Source: Eonycteris spelaea
Lineage: Eukaryota > Chordata > Mammalia > Chiroptera > Pteropodidae
Assembly (NCBI GenBank): GCA_003508835.1
Contig: PUFA01000313.1
Coordinates: 248,001 to 312,000 of the forward strand
Direction: 5' to 3'
DNA: 64,000 nucleotides
Part shown: piece after piece, positions 22,390 through 34,144 of the stretch
How the letters are laid out: each line of letters starts with the position of its first letter
Numbering within the stretch: position 1 is the first letter of the stretch
The notes under the pieces: model-generated
Database searches by the model: none
The model's input: the letters and a program-made list of their open reading frames with translations, nothing else
What the model was told of the DNA's origin: nothing
Translations under genes and position numbers: made by a program

Positions 22390-22630
22390 CGTTTTATGAC
22401 AGGAGTTAGCAAATTATGACTAAGTTGGACTAAATCGACCTCACTGCCTATTTTTGTATATAAACTTTTATTGTAAGACACTGGTACCATTCCCTTCTGT
22501 ATCTTGAATGGCTGTTTTTCTGCTACAATGGCAGAGGTGAGTAGCTGTGACAGAGACTGTATGGTTGAAAAGCCTAAAATGTTTACCATATGCATCTTTA
22601 CAGAATTTTAAAACCCCTGACTTAAGAGAT
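22390..22630 (+). repeat. hAT-like non-autonomous DNA transposon
   Basis: Segments 'gttagcaaattatgactaag', 'tgcctatttttgtatataaa', 'cttttattgtaagacac', 'tgctacaatggcagaggtga', 'gtagctgtgacagagactgt', 'aaagcctaaaatgtttacca' match a common mammalian hAT-type medium-reiterated repeat. The exact subfamily name is not certain. Confidence 0.65.
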
Positions 22631-22808
22631 AATTATAATGAAAGGACAGTAAACCCCTAGATTGTAGATTCGGTGGATTATGACAAAACTTTTTCTATAT
22701 GCATGCCAAATACGTATATATGAAGGACATGCAGATAAATTGAATATATATTGATACGACTGAATTATAGAGGCAAAATAAGGTGATTTATTTTTCCAAG
22801 TCCTTCTA

Positions 22809-23272
22809 ATGTTCCTGCTTTATTTTTATTTATTATTTTTAATTTATTTTTAATTCTTTCATATCACCACATATTTGACCCTTTTTACCCCCCTCCCCTC
22901 TGGTAACCACTAGGCTATTGTCCATGTCCATGAGTCTCTGTTCGTTGTCCTGTTTGTTGTTGCTTTTAGATTTACATCCCACATGTAAGCGATATCATGT
23001 GATTTTCAGCTTTTTTCTGTCTGGCTTATTTCGCTTAGCATGATTATCTCAAGGTCCATCCAGGTTGTCACAAATGGCAGTATTTCATCTCTTCTTATGA
23101 CTGAGTAATATTCCATTGTACATATGTACCACTGATTCTTTAGCCAGTCATCTATTGCAGGACACTTCGGTTGCTTCCATGTCCTGGCCACTGTGAATAA
23201 TGCTGCTATGAACATTGGTGTGCAAATATCTTTTCGGATATGAGTTTTCAAGTCTTTGATGTTCCTGCTTTA
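22809..23272 (-). mobile_element. 5'-truncated L1 with 14-bp target-site duplication
   Basis: The insert (22823-23258) has an A-rich tail at its left side (minus orientation), the L1 3'UTR and the ORF2 C-terminus ('gagtaatattccattgtaca', 'tgctatgaacattggtgtgc'). Flanking 14-bp copies atgttcctgcttta (22809-22822 and 23259-23272) are identical, marking one retroposition. The remaining ORF2 piece is open over about 80 codons (WKQPKCPAIDDWLKN, MEYYSVIRRDE). A similar sequence lies in the L1 at 56.0-56.8 kb. Confidence 0.93.
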
Positions 23273-23274
23273 AA

Positions 23275-24890
23275 TTGGTAAACCAACATTTTAAAACTTG
23301 AACATGTCCTTCTAGGCCAGGGTGCTATGGAAAAAATGTCAATGTGCTGGCCTGTTGTGAGTGCACAGGGAATAGCCATTGTTGTTTGAGCACTGGCAGC
23401 CTAGGATTGTTCGCCTGTGCCAGTGATATTGACATTACATATGAATGTACTGTACCTTCACATTGGCAGTGTTACCTGTCAGTTGACGGTTCTTTCCTTG
23501 CTGCATCCCTCTAATGTAAGCAATTAAGGATCCACTAGAGGACTGATGACAGGAATAGCATGCTGTTATTTTGACAGTCCAGCAGTACTGAAAGTAGTAA
23601 GATAATTTGATTCTACATTCCATTGGTACTTTAAAAAGTGGTACTTGCTCTTGGAACCTCTCAAGCCTTGAGCCAATGTACCAACTGGAGAAAACAAACT
23701 CATAGGGGGTCTGTTAATCTTTAAAGGGGATGGATCAAAAGCAAGTCAACATAGTAGTTACCCCCAGTGACATGATCAAGAAACTGCATTTTGGCTTCAG
23801 AATAATATCGTGCTCATTATTGCAAAGAAGAGGATGGTAGAGTTGGAAGATTCCAAAGTGAGGAGACACCTTTGCCAAATTAGTCAGTTCCTAAATCTCA
23901 CTTTCCCATGTGAAAGATGAGGGCTGCATCAGATGAGTGCTTCATAAGTGTGGCCAAAGAATTATTTGGTAGTCAGAATTGTGGGGGAGGGGTGAACCAG
24001 AGGGGAGGAGAAGGGAGGAACAGGAGCACTTTGTAATCATATATTCTTTCAAATCCACCTGGATGATTCTGGTTTGCATCCTGGGTGAATGATTGGGCTA
24101 AATGACCTCAAAAATTTCTTTGCAATTGTGTTTTAGAATCTATATATAGCTAGATATATGTGTTTTATTTTGTCATCAAATGGTAATCTCAAGCTATGAA
24201 AACATGGGAGGTACCCAGGAAAACTGAGTAACTCTGGAAATAGCCAAAGCCACCACCTTAATTAACATCTCCTAAAGGTAAAGGAAGAAGTTGAGGGTAG
24301 GCAAGTCCCTTATGGGAGGTTTTCAGGCAAAGCTCAGTGAAGAAGGGTACCATTGTTATACAGATTTAAGTCCTTGCCTTCTCCATTAATGATTTTCTGG
24401 AGATTTAGAGTCATCCTCCTCTTCCTGGTACTGAGAGGAAGATACCCTTACAGATGGAGATTGCCTTCAAAAATGTAAATGTCTCTTACAGAAGAGTAAT
24501 TTCTACTCAGTTTTCCGAGATTTTCCTATGTTTGCTGTTTCTTAAAAATAATTTGCCTAAAATAATCCTTAAAGAGACATATGTCGGGGTGGCAAATTCT
24601 GTACCCTTTTAACCTACAGGTTATTTAGACAAAATGTTGGTTCATGTCTATTGTTTAGCTGTTAAAAGTTTTCATTTCTATCAATCAGAATTTTGTAGAA
24701 AAACAATCAGAACACACATAGACATATAAGTGTATGTTTATTTATTTCAAGGAATTGGCTTATGCAATTGAAATTGTTGGGGCTGGCCAATCTGAAACTT
24801 AGGCAGGATTCTTGAAGCATAATTTCTTCTTTTTAAGGAGAACTTCGATTTTACCCTTAATCCATTTTCCGTTTGCTCCAAGAGTATTTG
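23275..24890. other. unassigned DNA
   Basis: No gene or recognised repeat. Frames here are short and without signals. Confidence 0.4.
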
Positions 24891-24902
24891 CTGGCTGCAC
24901 TT

Positions 24903-25135
24903 TTGCTCCGAGATAACTCGCAGATTACAGTCCTAACCTTACCACCAAAGTTTGCCACAAAACATCTCGCTTTTATTATTACTTTCACATAGCTCTAGTA
25001 TCTCAATAGTCTTTGAAAACAAATGACATCATTCTATTTATAGCATTCTGTTTTTAATAGTGGTATTACCATTTACAAAACATAGTAATTTTCAATTGCT
25101 GAAAATGTCAAATCCTAGAAAATGTAGCATTCCTA
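24903..25135 (+). repeat. unidentified dispersed repeat, copy 1
   Basis: It shares ordered near-identical blocks with 56936-57150: 'aaagtttgccac(a/g)aaa', 'cttttattattattt', 'acaaatgacatcattctatt', 'agcattctgttttta', 'gctgaaaatgtcaaatccta', 'gaaaatgtagcatt'. Both copies have the same orientation. I cannot name the family. A 95-codon plus-strand frame overlaps it and is probably fortuitous. Confidence 0.75.
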
Positions 25136-25369
25136 CACATGACGTTAACATCATTCTCGAACAGTCGTTAGCCAGAGATTCATTTGGTGAATCCGATTTA
25201 TGTATACACTTCTGTTACATTGGAATTAGAGACAAGTTTTATTTAGAAATAACTCCCAAGAACAGTTTTTATATTTTCACATTGAAAACCAGTCAGATTT
25301 GTTTCAGCCTCAAAGAGTATTTTTATGTAAAATTAAATTATAGCTAGCAGTGAGCTGCACTTGTTTTTC

Positions 25370-27592
25370 TAAGTGGGAAATGGGTTAATCTTCCATGTAT
25401 TTGTGGTTCTTCCTGATCTCTTTTTACAATTGATCTCCAGTTTCAAAGCATTATGATCAGAGAATATGCTTGATATGATTTTAATCTTCTTAAATTTGTC
25501 AAAGCTAGTATTGCTTTCCAACATATGATCTATCCTTGAGAACATTCCATGTGCACTAGAGAAGAATGTATAAGCAGCTGTTTGGGGATGGAAGGCTCTG
25601 TAAATGCCGATTATGTCTAGTTGGTCTAATGTGCCATTTAAGATTGTTATTTTCTTATCTGTTTTCTACTTGGATAATCTATCTATAGCTGGCAGTGGGG
25701 TATTTAGGTCCCCTACTATTATTATGTTTTCATCAGTTTCTCTCTTTAGTTCTGTTAGTAGTTACTTTATATATTTTGGTGCTCCCTGATTAGGAGCATA
25801 TATATTGATGTGTTGTGACATTTTGATGTATGGTCCACGTTATCATTATGAAGTGTCCATCATTGTCTCCTTTTACCTTTTTTATCTTGAGGTCTATTTC
25901 ATCAGATATAAGTATGGCTACACCCGCTTTTCTCTGGATGCCGTTTGCTTGCTTGGAATGTCATTTTCCACCCTTTCGCTTTGAGTCTATATTTGTCCTT
26001 GTAGCTGAGATGTGTCTCTTGAAGGGAACATATGATCGGGTTTTGTTTTTTGATCTAATCTGCTACTCTGTGTGCCTTTTTATTGGTGAGTTCATTCCAT
26101 TTACATTTAGGGTGATTATTGAAATATGAGCTTTTCTTTATAACCATTTTATCTTTTGTTTTATGGTAGCTCGGTGTCTCCATTTTTTCTTTGCCTTGCA
26201 TTCTGTCTGTTATTTTAACTTGGTGGCATTTTATGGTTTTCCCTCCGTTTCCTCTTGTTTTGTTATATGTCTCAATTTTGGATTTTTTGTGTCTGGTTAT
26301 CATTAAGTTTCTGTAAAGGAAAGTTGTATGTACAAACAACACACAGTATTTTTTTCCTTCTGCGTGTGCCTTATCTCCATTTCCCTTTGCAGATTCAGAG
26401 CCTTACCCCTTCACTTTTCTGCTTTTCTTCTCTCATATTATCCTCTTTTTGCTCTAGGTTGCAGTAATTGTTGTCTTCTTTTCGTTTTAAAGTGTTCTTT
26501 TTTTTTTACCCTTTAATTATTATGTAAATTTAAGCTTATAATACCCTGTTCTTAATAAGAGTCAATTTCCTGTTTCTGTCTGTCTGTTGATCATCTTATC
26601 CCTAGTTATGTATTTTTTTTTGTCTTTTTGTTCCAGGTAGAATGACCCCCTTCAGTATTTCCTGTAATGCGGGCCTTGTGGTAGAAAATTCCCTCAGCTT
26701 TTGTATGTCTGAAAACATGTTTATTTCTCCTTCATATCTAAAGGAGAACCTTGCTGGATATATTATTCTTGGCTAGTAATTCCCTTCTTTCAATAATTTG
26801 AAAATTTGGTTCCACCCCCTCCTAGCTTATAAAGTTTCTGCTGAAATGTCTGATAATAATCTAATGGATTTTCCTTTTTAAGTTATTGTCTTCTTTTCCC
26901 TGGCTGCCTTGAAAATTCTTTTTCATTAATTTTTGACGATTTTAATATAATTGTTCTTGGAGAAGGCCCTCTTTGCGTTGAGGTAATTAAGTGTTCTGTT
27001 TGCTTCAGGGATTTAAGGATCCAGTTCTTTCCTTAAGTTTGGGAAATTCTCATTGACTTTGTTTTGAATAGGCTCTCTCTTCTCTTCTCCCTCTCTTCTC
27101 CTTCTGGTATGCCCATTCTTATATTGCTTTTTCTGATGGTGTCAGATAGTAGAGTTCTTTCACTTTTTTTACCCTCAAGTCTCTCTTCTTCCATCTGAGT
27201 CATTTCAAGATTTCTGCCTTTGATATCACTAATTCGTTTCTCCATCTAGTCAGCTCCATTCCTAAGCTTGCTATTTTATCCTTAATCTCTTTTAATGAGT
27301 TCTTTGTCTCCAGAAGGTCTAGTTGGTTCTTTTTAAGAGTTCCTTGGTAATGTATACTTGTTGTTCATTGTTTTTATTTATAAGTTCTTAAACTGTTGAT
27401 CAGAATTTTTTTTTTGCATCTCGTTAGGTTTTTTCACAAGTGCAATTTCAAATTTTCTGTCCTTTAAATCACATATTTCTATATTTTAAAGCTTATTTTC
27501 TGGACATTTTTTTAATAGATTTTTTTTTATTTTTAGGTGAGGCAACCCTTGGTTGACTTCACAGATTGCAAGGACCTTGTCGTCTTACAATT

Positions 27593-27639
<47 letters not shown>

Positions 27640-28826
27640 CTACAGCACCTGGTCTTCCTAGGTGGTCTCCCATCCAAGTATTAACCAGGCTTGACCCTGC
27701 TTAGCTTCTGAGATCAGACAGGATCGGGCTTGTTCAAGGTAGTATGGCCATACACGGGAGATTTTAAATTTCCTTTCCAAGGTGCCTTATGTTCATGGTG
27801 TTTAATGGACTATTTCTCTGCCTAGACATTAATGGGAATATACTCTGCTTTTTTTAAAAAAAGAAAATTTATTGTATAGTAATCTCTCTGTAGTAGGTTG
27901 ATGAGGTTTTTTTTTTTTTTTTGATTTCCAGTAGGTGGTGCCCAAGGCTCCTGCACTGTCCAATCACTCTGTATATCTGCTTCGAGGTTAAAAATACCCT
28001 TTATTCTCTAGGGAGATATATATCTCCTGTGACCAGGTCACCTTGGGCCCAGGACTCCACCCCCATGGCAAAATGTGAAGGTTGATGGGGGTCCGAGCTT
28101 TTGAAAAGGCCCTGCAGTCCTGGTACTGCCCCAATATTCAGATGCAATGCTTCACTTCTTCCTTCCAAATCAGCCAGACTGGGTGGAGGTGGGGTGGATC
28201 GTGAGAGGCCAGTGGTGTGTGTGGCTGTTTCCCTTCTGGAAATGCTGGCCCTTAAGATTCAGCTGCTTTGCTTCTATATCTCCACCCCTCTCACTAGGAC
28301 TGGCTACAGTGTATAAAAATTTCAGTTCTGGTTGCTGTAGATTCCCTTGGGGCTCATTGCAAGCCTTGGCAGGGTACAGGGCAGGGGGAGGGTACACTCT
28401 GAGATGGTAGGGGGAGGTGACCAGGCTCCATGACTCAACTTTCTGCCTAGCAATGGCTATTGCTAAGACATAGCTGTCACCCATCTGGACTCGGTCTCTG
28501 TCCTGATAACTGGGCTTTGCTGCATAGAATATGCTGATCACTCAGGTAGGACTGTTCAAGGCTTCAAAGAACCAAAAAACTGCCTTGTAGTTCCCTCCTT
28601 CCCCTCTTCCTGCAGAGAACTCTGGGCTCCATTCTGCAGCACCTGTCTTTGATCTTCTCTCCTTTCCACCTTCCGTCTCCTGCGATTGGCCCACCTTCAG
28701 ATGCTGATGTGCAGATCTCTCAGACAAGCTTGTGTTCAGGTTGAATGTTATTTGTTGAATTGGAGGTGTTCAACATGTAATTTCAATTGAAGATCACTCA
28801 CACCTCCATGCTTCTGACGTCACTCC
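25370..28826 (-). mobile_element. L1 LINE: 5'UTR, ORF1 and 5' part of ORF2 (endonuclease), decayed
   Basis: Read on the minus strand, a GC-richer 5'UTR of about 1.3 kb begins at 28826 with ggagtgacgtcagaagcatg, which includes a CRE-like tgacgtca. ORF1 remnants follow (EKRISDIKGRNLEMTQMEEE, GIPEGEEREK at 27.03-27.25 kb; later ARRGW, YPARFSF and LREFSTTRPALQEIL-like pieces near 26.7-26.9 kb). Then comes the start of the ORF2 endonuclease (NVNGMNSPIKR, CSLQETH, then a diverged IDHM-like region near 25.5 kb). Reverse transcriptase and 3'UTR are missing. A MEG-RL SINE interrupts the 5'UTR. Stops and indels abound. Its first base abuts the poly(A) of the NAP1L4 pseudogene. Confidence 0.88.
27517..27760 (-). 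mobile_element. MEG-RL type 5S-derived SINE nested in L1 5'UTR
   Basis: On the minus strand the 5S-like body (about 27636-27757, from tatggccatactacctt to ggtgctgtaggtgt) is followed by a linker that is now about 40 consecutive A (T on + at 27595-27634), the SINE domain (gacaaggtccttgcaatctg, then accaagggttgcctcacc) and an A-rich tail. A possible short target duplication is agatttt. Nesting shows that it is younger than the L1. Confidence 0.88.
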
Positions 28827-31140
28827 TTTTTTTTCATGTTTCACAACTTTAATGCAATATTCCTAAATATTCTGTACAGATTGAAAATAAAAACATATTT
28901 CGTTACAGAGATATTATAAGTAAGGGCAATGAGCACTCTCTGGGCCTGGCAACAGTGTGGACCCAGCATCCTCGGCCTGCCAGGGACTGTGGTCACACAC
29001 TTGGAAACCGCACATATCAGCCATAAATAGGTCACTCTGAACCCAAGGCTTTTAAAACAAGATGGATGTGGAGCTGAGAAATGGGAGCTACAGAGAGGGT
29101 GAGACACAACATTTACACACTGAGGGAGGAGAGCCTCCAGCTCAAGACCCTCACCACAGAAGATGGGCAAATCCTGGCTCTGCTTACAACCACCATCCTC
29201 AAAAACTGAGCGTGGTCTGCATGTCACAGAAACAAGCCCCTGACATCATAGCAGGACGTGTTGCAGTTTCTCCCACACAGGACCCTCTCCTGGAGGAGAG
29301 GGTACCATTTCTGTCTTGTCAAATTTCCAGGTCTCCAGTCAAAAACATACTCCGAGGACAATTGACAGCATGCGACCCAAGTCCTTACAGTATGAAAGAA
29401 CAAATAAATACAATGATGAAGCACACAAGCTCATGCCTCAGCAAGGTGTATGCCACAACTCTCACCCCCATGCCAAGGAAAATAAAACTAAAGAAAAAGC
29501 GCTCCAAGGATAAAGAGGACCCCACTCTCCAGCTCTCCTGAGATGATCAGGTACAGAAGACCAAGAAGACCATGTGGATTTCTTCAAATGAAAAAAGAAT
29601 CAATCCAATGGTGGGAGTGGTGCAGTTGGTTCTAGATGCCCTGGAACCACGTTCCCGGACATCTGCCCTGGGTCTCGAGTGGCCTTCCTCTGCACCCCCC
29701 CCCCCCCATGCTGATGAGGCTTATAGGACCCTCCTGAAGGCAGGGCCTGGGAAAGTCTACTGAGCCACACCCAAGACCGTGTAAGTTGCTTGAATTAAAT
29801 CTGCTATTTGTGAAAGGCTTTTAAGTTGCCACTGTACAGGTTAAGCAAAATAATGACAAAGGAAAAGTTAAAATGAAAATCACACACTTGAAAACAAGTG
29901 AGATGTAAGCACTGTCACTACAACGGTGCTGCAGCCATGATGAGAACTGGAAGTCACCTCTAAGTGGCAGCCACACTGGCAGAGGCTCACTTGCTTCCCA
30001 CTGCTGTTCGCAGTCAGGTCAGTTAATTTTGGCATCGTCCTCATCTTCTTCATCCTCATCTTCTCCCTCCTCATCACCTTGTAATTCTTTCTCTTCTTCC
30101 TTATCTTCAAAATTGTCCTCCTCTATGGTCTCTCCTGTGAAGTTCAGCACAGCCAGTGGGACTGTCCACTCATGAAACAAGTGTCCAATCCCTATGTTGG
30201 AGGCTAATGTGAATTCGGAGTCTTCATCCAGTGATTCTCCATCCCCAGATGTTTCCAGCATATTGAAGAAGTTGAAAAGTGAATTATAGGGAACTTGTTT
30301 GGTAATTGTTCTGACAGTGCTTCAACCCTCATGTTTCTGCTTTTTCTTGATCATTTTGACCATGGCATTTTTTCCCCTTTCTTCCAGTCAATAGTGCACC
30401 CATCACAGTCGAGTATTTCAAGAACTTCAAAGGAAAAAGGGGTCGGCCTTATCTCACTCCGACTTCACCTTGTACCATTTTTGTCAGGACTGAATTGGTA
30501 AAGTAGTCATTGGGTTCAAAGTGGAACCATAATACAAAAGGCAGAGGCTATCCAGGGTTGGAAATTTTTACTTTTAATACCCAGCAGGTGTTTCAAGATT
30601 GGCTCATCATATTCCTGGACTAACTCACTTGGCATATGTACATGTCTGGAGATGGTGAACCAGAAGTCCGGAATCCCTCTGGGGCTTGGCTCTTTCTTTT
30701 GCTTTGTGGCTTCTTTTTCTGCTGTGACTATGTTCCATGTCTCCAGCCAATGTATTCTCCTTTTCATTCTCACTGTGCCCTTCTGATTCTGCATCTGTCA
30801 GCTCAACATCATCAGTGACGAATTCCCTTCTCTTGACAAAGAGAGGCTGATACAGTGCCATGTACTTCCTCTTCAGGTCATGGACCTCGTCATAGAACTT
30901 GGCTTCTATGTGACCAGACTTCCCCTGAAGTTGTTTCAATGCATCGATTCTTCTCTTTACTACTTTAGGTAAAGTCTTGATGTAGTTTGAAGGAGCGTAG
31001 GAGACTGTCAAGTTGTTTCTGAAAGGCTGCCAAAACCTGAGGATTCTGCATCACCTGATCTGTGAGCTTTTCTGAAGTATTTGACTTTTAGCAGCTTCCA
31101 AGGAATCTGAAGGAACCCCATCTGAAAACTAATCTATCAT
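28827..31140 (-). pseudogene. NAP1L4P: NAP1L4 processed pseudogene
   Basis: NAP1L4 is a nucleosome-assembly histone chaperone; this intronless copy is dead. On the minus strand a start ATG lies at 31140, followed by an in-frame stop and then FSDGVPSDSLEAAK. Next come NYIKTLPKVVKRRIDALKQL, EAKFYDEVHDLKRKYMALYQ, DVELTDAESEGHSEN, RGIPDFWFT, ELVQEYDEPILKHL, FHFEPNDYFTNSVLTK, KKKQKHEG, TVRTITKQVP, GDGESLDEDSEFTLAS and the acidic tail ending at 30019. DAESE and SLDEDSEFTLAS fit NAP1L4 better than NAP1L1. Several frameshifts, stops and a short internal deletion are present. Minus-strand sequence 30018-28835 reads like the 3'UTR, ending with ATTAAA 17 bases before an eight-A tail at 28834-28827. A 13-base poly-C (poly-G on the minus strand) occurs at 29697-29709. 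Confidence 0.93.
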
Positions 31141-32800
31141 CTGAATGTTTTTTTTTTTAATCTCCTCACAACCTCCTGTGGCAATGGTGGCTTCACTTGC
31201 AGTCTTAATAAAAACCACAAGGGCCGGTGTAGTCACAATGTTGGTTATTGATAGGCTGAGGCCAGTACAAAACAAGTGTATGTAGATTTCACTTTTTATT
31301 GTTGATTTCTCATCTAATTGTGTTTTCAGATATTTTCACCTGTGACATCAGTTCTTTGAAATTTGGTAAAGCTTCCTTTATGTATCAGTTCTGTTTCAGT
31401 GGTGCTCAAGGTCTAGGAAATAGAAGGCACACTCAACTGGGATTATGACAAAAAAGTATTTACAGGTATGTTGAGAGAGGTCACAGCACCTGCGAACTAT
31501 CAACAGTGAAAAGGGGCTATTATAATCATCAAGCTTTAAGGAACAAAGGGAGGAAACAATATTACTGGAGCCCAGTGAGATGTAGAGCAGTGGAAACAGG
31601 ATGCTTTATACAGAGATGCAGAAGCCGAAGTTATAGAAAGGCACAGTTACTGCCAGAATCATGGCGGCCACATAGGTAGGGAGGAAATGGGAAAATTACC
31701 CTAATCTCTTCATGTTTTCTTATCTTCTGCCAGTACCTTCCAGTAGGAAGCTAGAGTATAAGCAGTCCAGGTAATTCAGCTTATAGGGGCTACCACCTAG
31801 AGCATAGGACAAAGGGGAGAAGGACAGAGACTGGATGCTGGAGGGGAGCAAATGGAAAATAACCAGTGAATTTTGAGATGTGACACTACGTAATTGAATA
31901 TGTCTTATTTTTGCTCAAAAAGGAGTATGAATTTTTGTATCAGCCATGGTGCACCTAGGAAAACAGAAATCACTCGAAGTGTTTTACAAAGAGCAAATTT
32001 AACACAAAGAATTGCTTATCAGGTGGCATTAATGCACGGAAACCAAATGAGAAGGTGAAACAGTCATGAAATTAGCATTCCCAGTAGCATCTCCTCTCAG
32101 TCTGGAGAGTCACAGAGAATAGATGATGGTATCAGAAACCAGAAATCAAGCCATCTTTATGAAACTGCTGTTCTGTCAAGGACCTAAAAATTCTTGATTT
32201 TAATAATTTGGAGAGAATTGTTCTTTTTTTATTATTATTGTTGTATCTCTTTTCCTGTGAGTGTTCTTTATGTAAATTATCTGTATTTATATTTTTCCAG
32301 CTTTTTCTGTTAGTATTTCCCTTTAACATTTTTGTTTTATCTTCAAACTTTGTGTTGTTTTATTTATAGCATGGCTCTTTAAGTAGCCTATAACTGTACA
32401 CTGTGTTATTTTAATCTGTTGCGATAGTCTATCTTTCAATGGATGAATCCAATCTGATTACATTTATTTTGATTGATACTATTTTCCATTTTTTTTCTTG
32501 CTTCAAACTTGACATGGTCACGTGCAGTGATCAAATGCTTTGCATTTTTATCTGCCTGAGAGAGTATTTAGTGATGACTTTACCATGCATGTGATAAGCT
32601 ATAATTTGCTTTGTGGCAAACCTGACTTCATTTAGCATTAAAATAAGAGAGAGACCTGTAAAAATTCAATCTTACATCCATGATACGCTTTGATCTGTTG
32701 GGTAGAATGGCTCATGGCGAGATCGGATTTTATTCTAAGTATAATGGGCATCTAGTTAAAATAGTTGAGAATATGGAAATGACATGTGTAGGTTTGAGAG
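31141..32800. other. unassigned DNA 5' of the NAP1L4 copy
   Basis: No gene. 31.45-31.87 kb has a repeat-like look (aggaagctagagtataagca, ctggatgctggaggggagca), but I cannot name the family. The rest is AT-rich. Confidence 0.4.
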
Positions 32801-32804
32801 AGAA

Positions 32805-33555
32805 AAGGATCAGTCTGTCTAAAGCATCAATAGACTGTAGGACTAGAGTGAAAGCAAGGAAACCAGTGTTAAAGAGAAAACCACAGGCCCAAAATGGAGT
32901 CACTTGTGCTAAAACCCATGATACTGAAACTAGACTGAATACCAGAACTAACTGCAGTTTTAACCTTCTCCAGTAATGTAATCTTAATCAATAATCTGGA
33001 ATTTTCTGGTCAGTCCATTGAGATAATCTGTCACATGTGCTTTCTCCATCCCCTAAAGGAAGCTGGGGCAATCTGTCTAAGACCTCTGCTTAAGAAGAGG
33101 TAACCTTGCTTGAAACAATCATTTTTTTTTGTTAATAACTTTCTTGTTCTGTTCAGTTTCTAGCTATAAAAGCCTTCCATATCGTATAGCTTCTCAGGTC
33201 CCCCTCTACTTACCTGATGGGATGCTGCCCATTCATGATAGCTCAATAAAGCCAATTAGATCTTCTAATTTACTCAGTTGAATTTTTGTTCTTTAACACC
33301 AGTCACCCCTGTAAGAGATGTCGGCGAATTGGGCTAGGGTGGTAGTAGTGAAAGTGGTGACAAGCGGTCCAATTCTGGACGTATTATGAAAATAAACCCC
33401 ATGTATTTGCTGATGGAGGGAAAGAGATGAATTAAGTCAGTTTCTTAGATTTTAAGTTTGAGCAGTTGGACTAAAAGTGGTACTATTTATTGAGATATGG
33501 GTCTGGAAGAGGATCCCCATAAGTTTTGTTTTAGACAGACTAAGTTTGAGTGATA
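32805..33555 (-). repeat. L2 LINE fragment, split by a solo LTR
   Basis: Before the LTR the L2 reads 'aatagactgtaggactagag', 'aagcaaggaaaccag'. After it the match resumes with 'ctagggtggtagtagtgaaa', 'aattctggacgtattatgaa', 'tttgctgatggagggaaag', 'attgagatatgggtctggaa' and 'gttttagacagactaagttt'. This continuity proves the LTR is an insertion. Confidence 0.8.
32863..33302 (+). mobile_element. solo LTR (ERV1-like) with 4-bp target duplication
   Basis: The LTR proper spans 32867-33298 (432 bp). It starts tgttaaag and ends ctttaaca, perfect 8-bp inverted ends, and is flanked by ccag on both sides (32863-32866, 33299-33302). It contains a TATA-like 'ctataaaagccttccat' and a polyadenylation segment 'gctcaataaagcc' about 80 bases later. 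No provirus interior remains, so the two original LTRs recombined. It lies inside an older L2. Confidence 0.88.
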
Positions 33556-34144
33556 TAGTTAGCCAATGAATATTTATTTAGTAGCTACTATGTGTCAAGT
33601 GCTATTTTCAAAACACTTGCTGGACAGTATAAGTGAAACTGACCCCCACACCAAAAAAAAAAAAAAACCCTTGCCCTCCTAACTCTTTCAGTATAATTGT
33701 AGGATATCATCAATAAGCAGTAAACATAATAAGTGCACTGGAAAAGAATCAGGATGGTGGTGAGTACCAGTGAAGGGTTGTTAGTGGTTGAGGAGCACAT
33801 GTGCATGGTAGACCTCATTGAAAAGGTGAATTTGAGAAAAAATTTGATGGAGGTGACAGAATTAGCCATGTACTTATCTGGGAGAAGAGATTTCAAGGGA
33901 AAGCGACAGCAAATGCAAAGCCTCTAAGGCAGGAATGTGAATAGCAATTTTGAGACAAAAAAAATGCTGTTGTGCTTCAAGCAGAGTGGTCAGAGGCAAG
34001 AGCATTAGGAAATGAGGTCAGAGATGTAACTGGACTGTGTCATTTATGGCTATGGAGGAATCTGACTTTTACTATGAGTCTTAAGTTGGGAAGCAATTGA
34101 GAATTTTCTTTTTTAATAAGAGGGATAACATAATCTGATTTTAA

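Noticed and set aside
26055..26342. 95-codon minus-strand frame
   Set aside because: It is the start of L1 ORF2 (NVNGMNSPIKR precursor region) in a decayed L1.
27033..27245. 70-codon minus-strand frame with coiled-coil look
   Set aside because: It is a remnant of L1 ORF1 and not a host gene.
29062..29541. 159-codon plus-strand frame
   Set aside because: It lies antisense to the NAP1L4 pseudogene 3'UTR, with no splice or domain support.
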